Shown: piece by piece, positions 7,165 through 17,087 of the stretch
Position numbering within the stretch: the stretch's first letter is position 1
Layout: each line of letters starts with the position of its first letter
NCBI GenBank assembly: GCA_027065775.1
Contig: JAMONN010000174.1
Coordinates: 1-33,687 of the forward strand
Source: Flavobacteriaceae bacterium
Lineage (GTDB): Bacteria; Bacteroidota; Bacteroidia; Flavobacteriales; Flavobacteriaceae
Reading direction: 5' to 3'
Length of the DNA: 33,687 nucleotides
Notes under the pieces: model-generated
What the model saw: only the letters and a program-made list of their open reading frames with translations
What the model was told of the DNA's origin: nothing
The model's database searches: none
Program-made: the position numbers and the translations under genes

Positions 7165-10100
7165 GTGAAAAATACATATAAATTATTCTTTATTATCCTT
7201 TTAGTTAGTGCTTTTAATATAAATGCACAAACACCGGATAATACTACAGCGAACGACTCTATTCCTCCATTACCATATGATTTTAACGTAAATCAGAATG
7301 CACCTTTATTTTTAAACAGTACCAAATCGGAAGTTATTTACGATGCCGCAACTGGTAGATATATTTTTGCAGAAAAAATTGGCGACTACTTAGTCAAACG
7401 GCCAATTTATATGACTGCTGAAGAATACAAAGAATATAGATTAAATCGTGACATGTTAGATTATTACAAATCTAAAGTAAGCGCAAAAGATGGTAAAAAG
7501 AAAGGTAGTGATGAAGCACAAAAAGATTTATTACCAAAATATTATGTAAACTCTAAATTTTTTGAATCTATTTTTGGTTCAAACGAAATCGAAGTAAATG
7601 CACAAGGTAGTGTCGTGGTTTCTTTTGGTGTTTTATTTCAAAAAACGGAAAACCCAAGAATATCTGAACGCAATAGAAAAAGTACCACATTTGATTTTGA
7701 CCAACAAATTAGTGCTAGTATTAACGCAAAAGTTGGTACTAGATTAAATGTAAATATTAATTATGATACACAATCTACTTTTGATTTTCAGAATTTAATA
7801 AAATTAGAATATACACCAACCGAAGATGATATTATTCAAAAAATAGAAGTTGGTAATGTAAGCATGCCATTACAGAGTTCTTTAATTAATGGTGCGCAAA
7901 ATCTATTCGGTTTTAAAACCAAATTACAATTTGGTGCAACCGAAATTACAGCCGTTTTTGCAAAACAACAATCACAAACCAGAAGTGTTGCCGCACAAGG
8001 TGGTGCAACTATTCAAGAATTTGAATTAAAAGCAAGCGAATACGATAAAGACAGGCACTTTTTCTTAGCACAAAAATTTAGGGATAAATACGATACGGCG
8101 CTAGATAATTTTCCATTAATAAATAGTTCTGTAAATATAACAAGAGTAGAAGTTTGGATTACCAACAGAAGTAATCAAACCGAAAACGTTAGAAATATTG
8201 TTGCTATTGCAGATTTAGCCGAAGGTTTAGATTCAAATAATACCAATGGAAATATCGGTAATACTACCGATGTAAGTATAACTATAGGACAACACAATCC
8301 TTCAAATGAAGTAAATAGTTTAAATGATTTATTTACAAATACAGACATTAGATCTATTTCTACTATAAATACTGCATTTAGTTCCATAGGAACTTTTGGT
8401 CAAGGTACAGATTATACCATTTTAGAAAACGCACAAAAATTAATTGTAGGTAGAGATTTTACTATAAATCCATCTTTAGGTTATATTTCGTTAAATAGAG
8501 TTTTGAGCGAAAGTGAAGTACTTGCAGTAGCATATGAATACACAGAAGAAAGTGCAGGTCAAATAAACACCTATCAAGTAGGTGAATTATCTGGTAACGG
8601 AATTGATGCGCCAGATAATTTAATTGTAAAATTATTACGACCAGAAATAATTACAACAACACTACCTATTTGGGATTTACAGATGAAAAATGTGTATGAT
8701 TTACGTTCTTTTCAAATGAATTCAGATGGTTTTAGATTAGAAATATTGTATCAAGACCCAACCACTGGCGTACCAATTACAGTATTACAAAGTTCATCTA
8801 CCGAGAATATTACCACTAATGGATCTACTACTCCTAGAAATGTGAGAGACATACCTCTTTTAAATTTACTACGTTTTGACCGTTTAGATCAAACAGATAA
8901 TAATGAACCAAGAGGTGATGGTTTTTTTGATTATGTCGAAGGAATAACTGTAAATTCACAACAAGGTTTAATTTATTTTCCAATGGTAGAACCTTTTGGA
9001 GGCCATTTAGATGGTTTGGATGGTGATGGATTATTAAACCACCCAGATGATGAACTATTTATCTTTAGAGAAATGTATAATAGAACACAGGCCGACGCAC
9101 AAAATAATTTTCAAAGTAAAGATAGATATACCATTGCTGGTTATTACAAATCCGAAGGAAGAAATGGTATTCCACTAGGTGCGTTTAACGTACCAAGAGG
9201 TTCTGTAAATGTAACAACTGGCGGTAGAGTTTTAGTCGAAGGTGTAGATTATGTAGTAGATTATCAAATTGGTAATGTGCAAATTATCAATCCATCTTTA
9301 ATAGCATCAAACGCTCCAATTCAAGTTTCCGTAGAAACAAATAATGCATTTTCTACTCAAAACAGACGTTTTTTTGGTGTAGATGTACAACATAAATTTT
9401 CAGAAAATCTTGCTATTGGTGGAACATTTTTGAATTTGCGTGAAAGACCATTTACTCAAAAAGCACAATTTGGTAGCGAACCAGTAAATAATTCCATTGC
9501 AGGAATTAATTTTACTTACAATACAGAAGTGCCAAAATTAACTAAATGGGTAAATTATTTACCAAATATTGATACCGATGCGCCGTCTAATTTATCTATT
9601 AGAGCAGAAGCAGCATATTTAATTCCAAATTCACCTAAAGGTATTGAACTTAACGGCGAGGCAGCATCTTACTTAGATGATTTTGAAGGTACACAAATAC
9701 CATTAAATATAGATTCTCCTGAACAATGGAAAATGGCAAGTACACCACAAAACCAAACAGATGCTACCCTGAATTTTATTGGCGATGGTAGTAATTTAGA
9801 TTTTGGTAAAAAACGTGCAAGATTAGCTTGGTATAATATTGATCGTTTATTTTATGGTTCTAATCTTAGACCTGGCAATATTGATGATGAAGAATTGTCT
9901 AGAGAAGAAGTTAGAAGTATTGGTTTTAATGAACTATTTCCTAATTTAGATTTAGACATTACACAAACAAATATTGTTAGAACATTCGATTTAGCTTATT
10001 ATCCCGAAGAACGTGGTTCTTATAATTATGATGCTAATGCAGCAAATATCAACCTAAATACTGGTGAATTTACAAATCCCGAAGAACGTTGGGGTGGAAT

Positions 10101-13100
10101 TATGCGATCTTTAACTACCACAGATTTTCAACAAGCAAATGTAGAATATATTCAATTTTGGTTAATGAATCCTTACGATAATTATTCTATAAATGAAGCG
10201 GAAGGTGGTGATCCAAATTTTAATCCTGAAAATAATACGGGTGAATTATATTTTAATTTAGGTAATATTTCGGAAGATATTTTACATGATAATAGAAAAA
10301 TGTTTGAAAATGGTTTGCCAGAAGATGGCAATCAGATAAATGATGATAATGTTAATTTCACAAATTATTCTTCGATACCAACTATACAATCTTTATTAAA
10401 TGCTTTTGATGAAGACGATAATTCAAGACCTAATCAAGATGTTGGTTTAGATGGTTTAAATGATGCCGATGAATTCAATGAAAATCTTAATAATAATGAA
10501 GAACCACTTGCTAATCCTGGACATCGATTTGGCGATTATATCACTTTTACGAACACCTTAAATGGCCAGGCAAGAACAGATGCTCAAAATGATATATCTA
10601 GTGATAATTACCGACACTTTAGAACTGGCGCAGATGGTTCTGTTTTATCTAGATATAAAAACTATAATCGTACACAAGGTAATTCGCAAACTATAAACAA
10701 TTCTGGCGATTTTCCAACTGCAGCAACACAATTTCCCGATGCTGAAGATTTGAATAGAGATCAAACTATGAGTGTTGCGGAAGGTTATTATCAATATAGA
10801 ATACCAATTAGTCAAGCCGGTTTTGTAGTTGGCACAAACAATATTGTTGATTCAAAAACAACTTCTGTAACTCTTGCAAATGGTCAAGAAAGAGATACTA
10901 GATGGTATCAATTTAGAATACCCGTACAAAGTGGTGGCGAAGCAATAGGTGGTATTTCTAGCTTTAATTCTATTCGTTTTATAAGAATGTTTGTGACTAA
11001 ATTTCAAAAACCTATTGTTTTACGATTTGGTCAATTAGAATTAGTAAGAGGTAATTGGAGAAGATATACCAAGACTTTAGTTGAACCAACACCTATACCA
11101 TTAGTAGAATTAGACAATACTGAACAAGCAAAATTTGAAGTTGGTGTAGTAAGTATTCAAGAAAATGAAAGAAGAATACCAATACCTTACATATTACCTC
11201 CAGGAGTTGTAAGAGAACGTCTACAAGGTAGTACCTCAATTCAACAGCAAAACGAACAATCTTTAACCATAAAAGTAACCGATTTACCAATTGGCGAAAC
11301 TAGAGCTGTATTTAAAAATACAACTTTTGATATACGTATGTTTAAAAAGTATAAAATGTTTATACATGCAGAAAGCATTAACAGTTCCAACCCAGTAGAT
11401 AATGGCGAAATTGCTGCCATTATTAGGCTAGGTAGTGATTTAGTAGACAATTACTACGAAATAGAAATACCATTAAACATAACCGCATTAACAGGAGAAA
11501 CTTCTGCCGAAGATGTATGGAAAAATAATTTAGATGCTGCTTTAGAAGAGTTTGGAAAACTTCGTTTAGAACGTTTTGAAAGTCCAACTCCAGAGCCAAA
11601 CATTTTATATCCAGAAAATGGTAAAGATTTTGGAACTTACAAACTATATGTTAAAGGTAATCCAACATTAGCAAAAGTAAAAAGCATGATGCTTGGTATT
11701 AAAAATATTAGTAATACTCCTAAAAGTGCCGAGTTATGGTTTAACGAAATGCGTGTTGTAGATTTCGATAATGAAGGCGGTTGGTCTGCTGTTGCAAATA
11801 TAAATGCAAATTTTGCAGATTTTGCAGATATAGCTGTTAGTGGTGCAATGGCAACCAAAGGATTTGGTTCTTTAGATCAAAAAGTAAATGAAAGAAGTCA
11901 AGATGATACACAACAATATGATATTGTTGGAAATATTAACTTAGGGCAATTATTACCGAAAAATTATGGTATAAAATTACCATTAAATTTTAGTGTTGCT
12001 GAAGAATTTAAAGATCCTAAATACGATCCGCAATATCAAGATGTTTTATTCGATGAGACTACAGAAGCTAATAGTCCTAATAAAAATAACGCTACCGATT
12101 ATACTAAAAGGAGAAGTTTCAGTTTAATAAACGTTAGAAAAGAAAAAACAAATAATAAGAAAAAAGCACATATTTACGATGTAGAAAACCTATCTGTTTC
12201 CTTTGCTTATAATGATGTTTTTCATCAAGATTATAATGTAGAAAAATTTAATGACCAGAATGTTAGAGCTGGCGCAACCTATAATTATAGTTTTGAATCT
12301 AAAAGTTACGAACCATTTAAAAAGTCAAAACTTTTAGGTAAATACAAATATCTAAAAATATTAAAAGACTTTAATATAAATCCTTTACCATCAAATTTTT
12401 CGGTGAATTCAAATATTATTAGATCTTATAACGAGCAATTATCTAGACCTTTAGTTACAGGTACAAATCTACCAGACTTACCTACTTTAGAAAGAAGACG
12501 TTTTGCTTTTGATTGGGATTATAGTATTGCATATGATTTAACTAAATCATTACAATTCAATTTTAGAGCAGCAAATACTTACATTAACGATGAATTTGAT
12601 AGAGATATAGATAATAGAGTTATTGACGGACAACTTTTCGATAAATTTTTCACTATAGGTAGGCCAGAACATTATACGCAAGTTTTAGATGCAACCTATA
12701 AATTACCACTTAATAAAATACCTATTCTTGATTTTATTACAGCAACTTATAATTACACTGCAAATTTTGATTGGCGAGCAAGTTCTATAGACAATATTGC
12801 TTTGGTTGGTAATACCATACAGAATGCAAATACGCATAATGTTAATGCCGATTTAAACATGAATAAATTGTATAAAAAAATTGGTGTAAATAAATTATTT
12901 AAAAAGAGTGCTAATAATAAAGCGAAACGCTTAAAAAAGAAAGAAAAAGCGAAAAAGAAAAAAGCAAAAGAATTAACTAAAGCTATAAAAGAAGCATTAA
13001 AAAAAGGAGATAGTATTTTAGTTGCAAAATTAGAAAAGAAGAAAAAAGCAACATCATTTTCTAACCCAAAACCTAAAACAGATAGTAGTTCCGCAGACAA

Positions 13101-14547
13101 TTCTTCTGTAAAAGGTAAAAAAGGCAGTAGGTCTAGTTCTAGAAGTAGATCATTCCGTAAAAAATTATCTTTTCCACAAAAATTAATATTAGCAGCAGTA
13201 GATGTTGCTACTTCGGTTAAAAAAGTAAGAATAAGTTATACCGAAAATAACAGTACTTTATTACCTGGTTATGTTCCTGAAATCGGTTTTTTAGGTAGAG
13301 ATAATGCTTCAGGTGGTTTAGCACCAACATTAGGTTTTGTATTTGGTAGTCAAAGTTCTATATTAGATAGAGCGCTAGATAATAACTGGTTAGTGACTAG
13401 AGATAATGACCCTAATAGTCCGTTTTATAGTAAAACATTTAACAATACTCATTTTGAAGATTTAAAATTAAACTTCGATTTAAAACCTACAAAAAATTTA
13501 AAAATAGATTTAATTGCAAGCAAAACAAAAACAAGAAATATCTCACAACAGTTAGATGTTATTACAGAAATCGATTTAAACGGAAATACAACAGTAGTAA
13601 ATGATCCGTTTGCATCACCAATAACAGAAGTTGGTAATTTTGCGATTAGTAATATCATGATTGGTACTGCATTTAAAAATAGCGATGCCTTATTTGAGGA
13701 GTTTTTGAGTAATAGAAATGTAATCGCTGAACGTTTAGCAAGTGATGCTGGCCAAAATAATACAAACGGTTTCGGAGAAAACAATCAAAGTGTTTTACTG
13801 CCAGCATTTTTCGCCGCTTATGCAGGCAGAGATGTAAATAGTGTAAAAACAAGTGCTTTTAGAGATATACCAATCCCAAATTGGCGCGTTTCTTATAAAG
13901 GTTTATCCAAATTAAAAGTATTTAAAAAAGTATTTAGAACCATTACTTTAGAACATAATTATCAATCTTCTTATTCTATTTTAGGTTATAATAGTAACTT
14001 ACAGTTTGGACAAGAACCTTTTGACGCAGTTGGAAATCACATTAACAAATTACAATTTCAAGGAGTAAATTTAGTAGAGCAATTTTCACCTTTAATTAAA
14101 TTAGATGTAAAAATGAGAAACTCCTTTTCTTTTAAAGGTGAAATCAGAAAAGACAGATCTCTTAATTTAAACTTTGCAAATAGTTCTATAACCGAAATCG
14201 AAGGTGATGAATACATTGTTGGTTTAGGGTATAAATTTAAAGATGTAAAATGGACAGTTAAACCTGGTGGAAAAAAGACAGTATTTAAAGGTGATATTAA
14301 TCTAAAAGCAGATTTTGGTATTAGAGATAATGTTACTATGATTAGATCAATTTCAAACGAAACAGATCAAATTACTGGCGGACAACGTATTTTTACACTT
14401 AAATTTACTGCTGATTACAACTTAAATAAAAACTTGATGGCATCTTTTTTCTATGATCAAAATTCATCAAGATTTAAAATATCTACTACATTTCCAAGAA
14501 ATTCTATAAGTACTGGTATAAGTATTAGATATAATATCGGAAATTAA
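7165..14547 (+). CDS. sprA: SprA, type IX secretion outer-membrane translocon / gliding protein
   Basis: This 2,460-residue protein matches SprA (Sov in Porphyromonas), the very large outer-membrane beta-barrel through which type IX substrates, including gliding adhesins, leave the periplasm. A signal peptide is clear (KLFFIILLVSAFNINAQ). Family features seen are the early motif NVNQNAPLFLNS, the block SINAKVGTRLNVNINYDTQS, repeated DxDxxG-like acidic turns in extracellular loops, alternating strand patterns throughout, and a C-terminal barrel end ISTGISIRYNIGN. Length is close to the roughly 2,400 usual for the family. The start is GTG at 7165; no ATG follows before the signal peptide, so GTG is required. 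A lysine/serine-rich insert lies around residues 1900-2005 (12865-13170). It is cotranscribed with ruvA upstream and gcvH 25 bases downstream. Confidence 0.95.
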   Translation: MKNTYKLFFIILLVSAFNINAQTPDNTTANDSIPPLPYDFNVNQNAPLFLNSTKSEVIYDAATGRYIFAEKIGDYLVKRPIYMTAEEYKEYRLNRDMLDYYKSKVSAKDGKKKGSDEAQKDLLPKYYVNSKFFESIFGSNEIEVNAQGSVVVSFGVLFQKTENPRISERNRKSTTFDFDQQISASINAKVGTRLNVNINYDTQSTFDFQNLIKLEYTPTEDDIIQKIEVGNVSMPLQSSLINGAQNLFGFKTKLQFGATEITAVFAKQQSQTRSVAAQGGATIQEFELKASEYDKDRHFFLAQKFRDKYDTALDNFPLINSSVNITRVEVWITNRSNQTENVRNIVAIADLAEGLDSNNTNGNIGNTTDVSITIGQHNPSNEVNSLNDLFTNTDIRSISTINTAFSSIGTFGQGTDYTILENAQKLIVGRDFTINPSLGYISLNRVLSESEVLAVAYEYTEESAGQINTYQVGELSGNGIDAPDNLIVKLLRPEIITTTLPIWDLQMKNVYDLRSFQMNSDGFRLEILYQDPTTGVPITVLQSSSTENITTNGSTTPRNVRDIPLLNLLRFDRLDQTDNNEPRGDGFFDYVEGITVNSQQGLIYFPMVEPFGGHLDGLDGDGLLNHPDDELFIFREMYNRTQADAQNNFQSKDRYTIAGYYKSEGRNGIPLGAFNVPRGSVNVTTGGRVLVEGVDYVVDYQIGNVQIINPSLIASNAPIQVSVETNNAFSTQNRRFFGVDVQHKFSENLAIGGTFLNLRERPFTQKAQFGSEPVNNSIAGINFTYNTEVPKLTKWVNYLPNIDTDAPSNLSIRAEAAYLIPNSPKGIELNGEAASYLDDFEGTQIPLNIDSPEQWKMASTPQNQTDATLNFIGDGSNLDFGKKRARLAWYNIDRLFYGSNLRPGNIDDEELSREEVRSIGFNELFPNLDLDITQTNIVRTFDLAYYPEERGSYNYDANAANINLNTGEFTNPEERWGGIMRSLTTTDFQQANVEYIQFWLMNPYDNYSINEAEGGDPNFNPENNTGELYFNLGNISEDILHDNRKMFENGLPEDGNQINDDNVNFTNYSSIPTIQSLLNAFDEDDNSRPNQDVGLDGLNDADEFNENLNNNEEPLANPGHRFGDYITFTNTLNGQARTDAQNDISSDNYRHFRTGADGSVLSRYKNYNRTQGNSQTINNSGDFPTAATQFPDAEDLNRDQTMSVAEGYYQYRIPISQAGFVVGTNNIVDSKTTSVTLANGQERDTRWYQFRIPVQSGGEAIGGISSFNSIRFIRMFVTKFQKPIVLRFGQLELVRGNWRRYTKTLVEPTPIPLVELDNTEQAKFEVGVVSIQENERRIPIPYILPPGVVRERLQGSTSIQQQNEQSLTIKVTDLPIGETRAVFKNTTFDIRMFKKYKMFIHAESINSSNPVDNGEIAAIIRLGSDLVDNYYEIEIPLNITALTGETSAEDVWKNNLDAALEEFGKLRLERFESPTPEPNILYPENGKDFGTYKLYVKGNPTLAKVKSMMLGIKNISNTPKSAELWFNEMRVVDFDNEGGWSAVANINANFADFADIAVSGAMATKGFGSLDQKVNERSQDDTQQYDIVGNINLGQLLPKNYGIKLPLNFSVAEEFKDPKYDPQYQDVLFDETTEANSPNKNNATDYTKRRSFSLINVRKEKTNNKKKAHIYDVENLSVSFAYNDVFHQDYNVEKFNDQNVRAGATYNYSFESKSYEPFKKSKLLGKYKYLKILKDFNINPLPSNFSVNSNIIRSYNEQLSRPLVTGTNLPDLPTLERRRFAFDWDYSIAYDLTKSLQFNFRAANTYINDEFDRDIDNRVIDGQLFDKFFTIGRPEHYTQVLDATYKLPLNKIPILDFITATYNYTANFDWRASSIDNIALVGNTIQNANTHNVNADLNMNKLYKKIGVNKLFKKSANNKAKRLKKKEKAKKKKAKELTKAIKEALKKGDSILVAKLEKKKKATSFSNPKPKTDSSSADNSSVKGKKGSRSSSRSRSFRKKLSFPQKLILAAVDVATSVKKVRISYTENNSTLLPGYVPEIGFLGRDNASGGLAPTLGFVFGSQSSILDRALDNNWLVTRDNDPNSPFYSKTFNNTHFEDLKLNFDLKPTKNLKIDLIASKTKTRNISQQLDVITEIDLNGNTTVVNDPFASPITEVGNFAISNIMIGTAFKNSDALFEEFLSNRNVIAERLASDAGQNNTNGFGENNQSVLLPAFFAAYAGRDVNSVKTSAFRDIPIPNWRVSYKGLSKLKVFKKVFRTITLEHNYQSSYSILGYNSNLQFGQEPFDAVGNHINKLQFQGVNLVEQFSPLIKLDVKMRNSFSFKGEIRKDRSLNLNFANSSITEIEGDEYIVGLGYKFKDVKWTVKPGGKKTVFKGDINLKADFGIRDNVTMIRSISNETDQITGGQRIFTLKFTADYNLNKNLMASFFYDQNSSRFKISTTFPRNSISTGISIRYNIGN

Positions 14548-14572
14548 ATAATAAAAATAAACAAAGCATAAA

Positions 14573-14953
14573 ATGAATATTCCAGAAGAATTAAAATATA
14601 CTAAAGACCACGAATGGCTTAAAATTGAAGATGATATTGCAACAATTGGTATAACAGACTTTGCTCAAAAAGAGTTAGGTGATATAGTATATATTGATGT
14701 GGATACGTTAGATGATGAATTAGCAATTGAAGAAGTCTTCGGTAGTGTCGAAGCAGTAAAAACAGTATCCGACTTATTTATGCCAATCACTGGTGAAGTA
14801 GTATCTTTTAATGAAGACTTAGAAGATGCTCCAGAAATGGCAAATAATGATCCTTATGAAAAAGGTTGGATTATTAAAGTTAAAATTAGCGACAACTCTG
14901 AATTAGACAACTTATTAGATGCTAGAGCATATAAAGAACTTATTGGAGCGTAA
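14573..14953 (+). CDS. gcvH: Glycine cleavage system H protein
   Basis: GcvH carries a lipoyl group that shuttles the aminomethyl intermediate between the P, T and L proteins of the glycine cleavage complex in the cytoplasm. The 126-residue product has the typical start ([13 protein letters not shown]) and the lipoylation site K63 in [16 protein letters not shown]. The C-terminal part ([18 protein letters not shown]) is also canonical. Length is standard. P, T and L genes are not in the window. The end of the gene overlaps the following VanZ-like gene by 35 bases in another frame, implying translational coupling. Its place after sprA is a conserved flavobacterial arrangement. Confidence 0.97.
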   Translation: MNIPEELKYTKDHEWLKIEDDIATIGITDFAQKELGDIVYIDVDTLDDELAIEEVFGSVEAVKTVSDLFMPITGEVVSFNEDLEDAPEMANNDPYEKGWIIKVKISDNSELDNLLDARAYKELIGA

Positions 14954-15311
14954 TGCTACAATAATTGCGATATTATCAACGATAATTATAGCTGTTTTAA
15001 GTTTAAAAACTATATCAATTGAAAATCCGTTAGAAATAACTTTTTTTGATAAAATTTTACATTTTAGCGCCTATTTTTTTTTAACCACAACATGGTTATT
15101 TTCGCAAAGATTAAAAAATAATAGTCTTTACATTATTATAGCAGTATTTTTATATGGTGTATTATTAGAATTTTGCCAAGGTTGGTTTGCACCAAATAGA
15201 ACAAAAGATTACGCAGATATTGTAGCAAACAGTGTAGGGATATTAATAAGTGCATTACTATTTAAATATATTTATAAGTACCTAATAAAAAGATTTGGTA
15301 ATACTAATTAA
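14919..15311 (+). CDS. VanZ family membrane protein
   Basis: A 130-residue protein with four hydrophobic segments (about 13-32, 43-62, 68-86, 100-120). The VanZ-type signature is visible as [18 protein letters not shown] (conserved DKxxHxxAYF) and [26 protein letters not shown] (ExxQ, then a DxxxNxxG stretch). Function in the family is poorly known; VanZ itself confers low-level teicoplanin resistance, so an envelope role is inferred. The ATG at 14919 lies inside gcvH and gives a 35-base overlap; no later ATG in the frame precedes the first membrane segment, so this start is preferred. It is the last gene of the ruvA operon. Confidence 0.85.
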   Translation: MLEHIKNLLERNATIIAILSTIIIAVLSLKTISIENPLEITFFDKILHFSAYFFLTTTWLFSQRLKNNSLYIIIAVFLYGVLLEFCQGWFAPNRTKDYADIVANSVGILISALLFKYIYKYLIKRFGNTN

Positions 15312-15347
15312 TTTATTAAATTAGCAGACAATTAAAACACATTAAAT

Positions 15348-16076
15348 ATGGAAATTAAAAAAAGCCCTAAAGCAAATTTAGAAAATTACACTAAGTTATT
15401 TATGTTACTTGGTTTGTTATTTGCTTTATTTGTAGTTTACAAAGGTATTGAATATAAAGCACCGTATGTTGTAGATAATCTAGGTGATGGATCAGAGCAA
15501 GAAGAAATTGAAGAAGAAATTCCAATTACTGAGCAAATAATCGAAGAAGTAAAACCACCACCACCGCCACCACCGCCAGCACCAGAAGTGATTGAAGTTG
15601 TGGAAGATGATAAAGAAATTGAAGAAACAATTATGGAATCTACTGAAACAGATGAAGAAGAAGTAATTGAAGTACCTGAAGAAGTAGAAGAAGTTGTTGA
15701 AGAAGAAGTAATTGATGAAATTATACCTTTTTCAGTAATTGAAAGCGTACCAGTTTTTCCAGGTTGCAAAGGTAATAAAGCTGAATTGACTAAATGCTTA
15801 AATGCAAAAATCAAAAAACACATTGGTAGAAATTTCAATATAGATTTAGCGCAAGATTTAGGTTTATCCCCAGGTAAAAAAAGAATTAGTGTTCAGTTTT
15901 TAATTGATAAACAAGGTAATATTACCAATATTAAATCTAGAGCACCGCACCCAAGATTACAAAAAGAAGCGGAAAGAATCATTAGAAAATTACCAAAAAT
16001 GACTCCAGGTAAACAAAGAAACAAACCTGTAAAAGTAAGATATAATCTACCTATTACATTTAATGTAGAAGACTAG
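15348..16076 (+). CDS. TonB family energy transducer (first copy)
   Basis: TonB proteins span the periplasm and pass the proton-motive force from ExbB/ExbD in the inner membrane to TonB-dependent receptors in the outer membrane. This 242-residue copy has a short cytoplasmic tail and a single membrane anchor (about 16-36, LFMLLGLLFALFVVY). A rigid linker follows with a proline run (about 69-77) and then a long stretch of Glu, Ile and Val (82-125). The C-terminal domain (about 127-242) carries the Bacteroidota cysteine pair in FPGCKGNKAELTKC and ends YNLPITFNVED. exbB and exbD are not in the window. A terminator follows, then a second copy whose C-terminal domain is very similar, so the pair arose by duplication. 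Confidence 0.9.
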   Translation: MEIKKSPKANLENYTKLFMLLGLLFALFVVYKGIEYKAPYVVDNLGDGSEQEEIEEEIPITEQIIEEVKPPPPPPPPAPEVIEVVEDDKEIEETIMESTETDEEEVIEVPEEVEEVVEEEVIDEIIPFSVIESVPVFPGCKGNKAELTKCLNAKIKKHIGRNFNIDLAQDLGLSPGKKRISVQFLIDKQGNITNIKSRAPHPRLQKEAERIIRKLPKMTPGKQRNKPVKVRYNLPITFNVED

Positions 16077-16104
16077 ATTAATCTCAACAAAGAGTCTAAA
16101 ATTC

Positions 16105-16143
16105 AAAACCCCATACATCTTTCGATGATATGGGTTTTTTTTT
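16105..16143 (+). terminator. Rho-independent terminator after first tonB
   Basis: Arms 16105-16119 and 16124-16138 (aaaacccc... and ...gggtttt) pair with two single-base bulges around a tttc loop, and a run of nine T follows at 16135-16143. It ends the first tonB transcript. Confidence 0.8.
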
Positions 16144-16192
16144 GGTACGTTTTTTGTGTATAACTATATATTATTAACTCTTAAATTATAAT

Positions 16193-16987
16193 ATGATGAA
16201 CACAAAAAAAAACAAATCCAAAAAATTGGAAACACCAAACTCAAAGTTACAAAAAAGTTCTGTAATTTTCATGCAACTAGGTTTAATTCTTGCTTTATTA
16301 GCAGTTTATTTTCTTTTAGAGCATAAATCCATAATGCATTATGCTGTTTTTGAAAAACCAATAACTAAAACAGAAGCAATAACTTATGTGCCTGATGATA
16401 TTATAATTATTAGAAAGCAACCTAAAAAAGTAGTGATTTTAGACAAAGACAAACCTGTTAAAGTTGTAAAACCAATTGATAAAATTAAACTAATAGATAA
16501 TAATGATGATAAACAAAAAGAAACTGAAGAAGATCTTTTTAAACCAACTGACAATGATGTAAATCAAGTTACTTCAAAACCAACGATTGATTTAGGCGAT
16601 TTACCAGAAGAAGATTTAGTAGATGAAGAACCAGTCGATTTTATTGTTTTAGAAGAAACGCCAAGTTTTTTTGGTTGCAAAGGTAGTAATGAACAAAAAA
16701 GAAAATGCTTCAATAAAAAAATAAAAAAACATATACAAAGACATTTTAATGTAGATTTAGCCCAAGATTTAGGTTTATCTCCTGGCAAAAAAAGAATAAA
16801 CGTGCAGTTTATTATCAATAAAAAAGGAGAGATTGAAGGAATCAAAACTGCTGCAACACATATAAGATTAAAAAAAGAAGCAGCAAGGATTATTAAAAAA
16901 TTACCAAAAATGAAACCTGGAAAACAACGTAATAAACCAGTAAATGTTAAATTTAATCTACCAATTTATTTTAATGTAGAAGATTAA
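16193..16987 (+). CDS. TonB family energy transducer (second copy)
   Basis: A paralogue of the preceding TonB, 264 residues, with one membrane anchor (about 23-43, VIFMQLGLILALLAVYFLL), a lysine/aspartate-rich linker lacking the proline run, and a C-terminal TonB domain. That domain is close to the first copy: DLAQDLGLSPGKKRI appears in both, as do FGCKG..., KEAxRIIxKLPKM and FNVED at the end. The different linkers point to different receptors or spacing across the periplasm. Two tandem ATGs (16193 and 16196) are possible starts. It lies between two terminators, so it is probably a single-gene transcript. Confidence 0.88.
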   Translation: MMNTKKNKSKKLETPNSKLQKSSVIFMQLGLILALLAVYFLLEHKSIMHYAVFEKPITKTEAITYVPDDIIIIRKQPKKVVILDKDKPVKVVKPIDKIKLIDNNDDKQKETEEDLFKPTDNDVNQVTSKPTIDLGDLPEEDLVDEEPVDFIVLEETPSFFGCKGSNEQKRKCFNKKIKKHIQRHFNVDLAQDLGLSPGKKRINVQFIINKKGEIEGIKTAATHIRLKKEAARIIKKLPKMKPGKQRNKPVNVKFNLPIYFNVED

Positions 16988-17008
16988 TTTTAAAATTATA
17001 AAACTATT

Positions 17009-17046
17009 AAAACCCTATTGTTTCAAATAAAGCAATAGGGTTTTTT
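17009..17046 (+). terminator. Rho-independent terminator after second tonB
   Basis: A perfect 12-base stem, aaaaccctattg (17009-17020) with caatagggtttt (17033-17044), has a 12-base loop and a T-tract through 17046. Confidence 0.9.
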
Positions 17047-17062
17047 ATACACTATTATTTCT

Positions 17063-17070
17063 TACATTTG
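17063..17070 (+). promoter_or_regulatory. -7 box of the deoC promoter
   Basis: TACATTTG matches TAnnTTTG. The predicted start of transcription, about 7 bases downstream, falls between the box and the ATG at 17088, giving a very short leader. The -33 region overlaps the T-tract of the preceding terminator. Confidence 0.5.
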
Positions 17071-17087
17071 CATTGCAAGTAAATAAT

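Noticed and set aside
12753-13100. A 115-residue antisense frame over the lysine-rich part of sprA
   Set aside because: The Phe-rich product is the mirror of Lys-rich codons on the other strand.
17073-17087. TTG start five codons upstream of deoC ATG
   Set aside because: It lies at or before the predicted transcription start; ATG at 17088 begins the conserved region.
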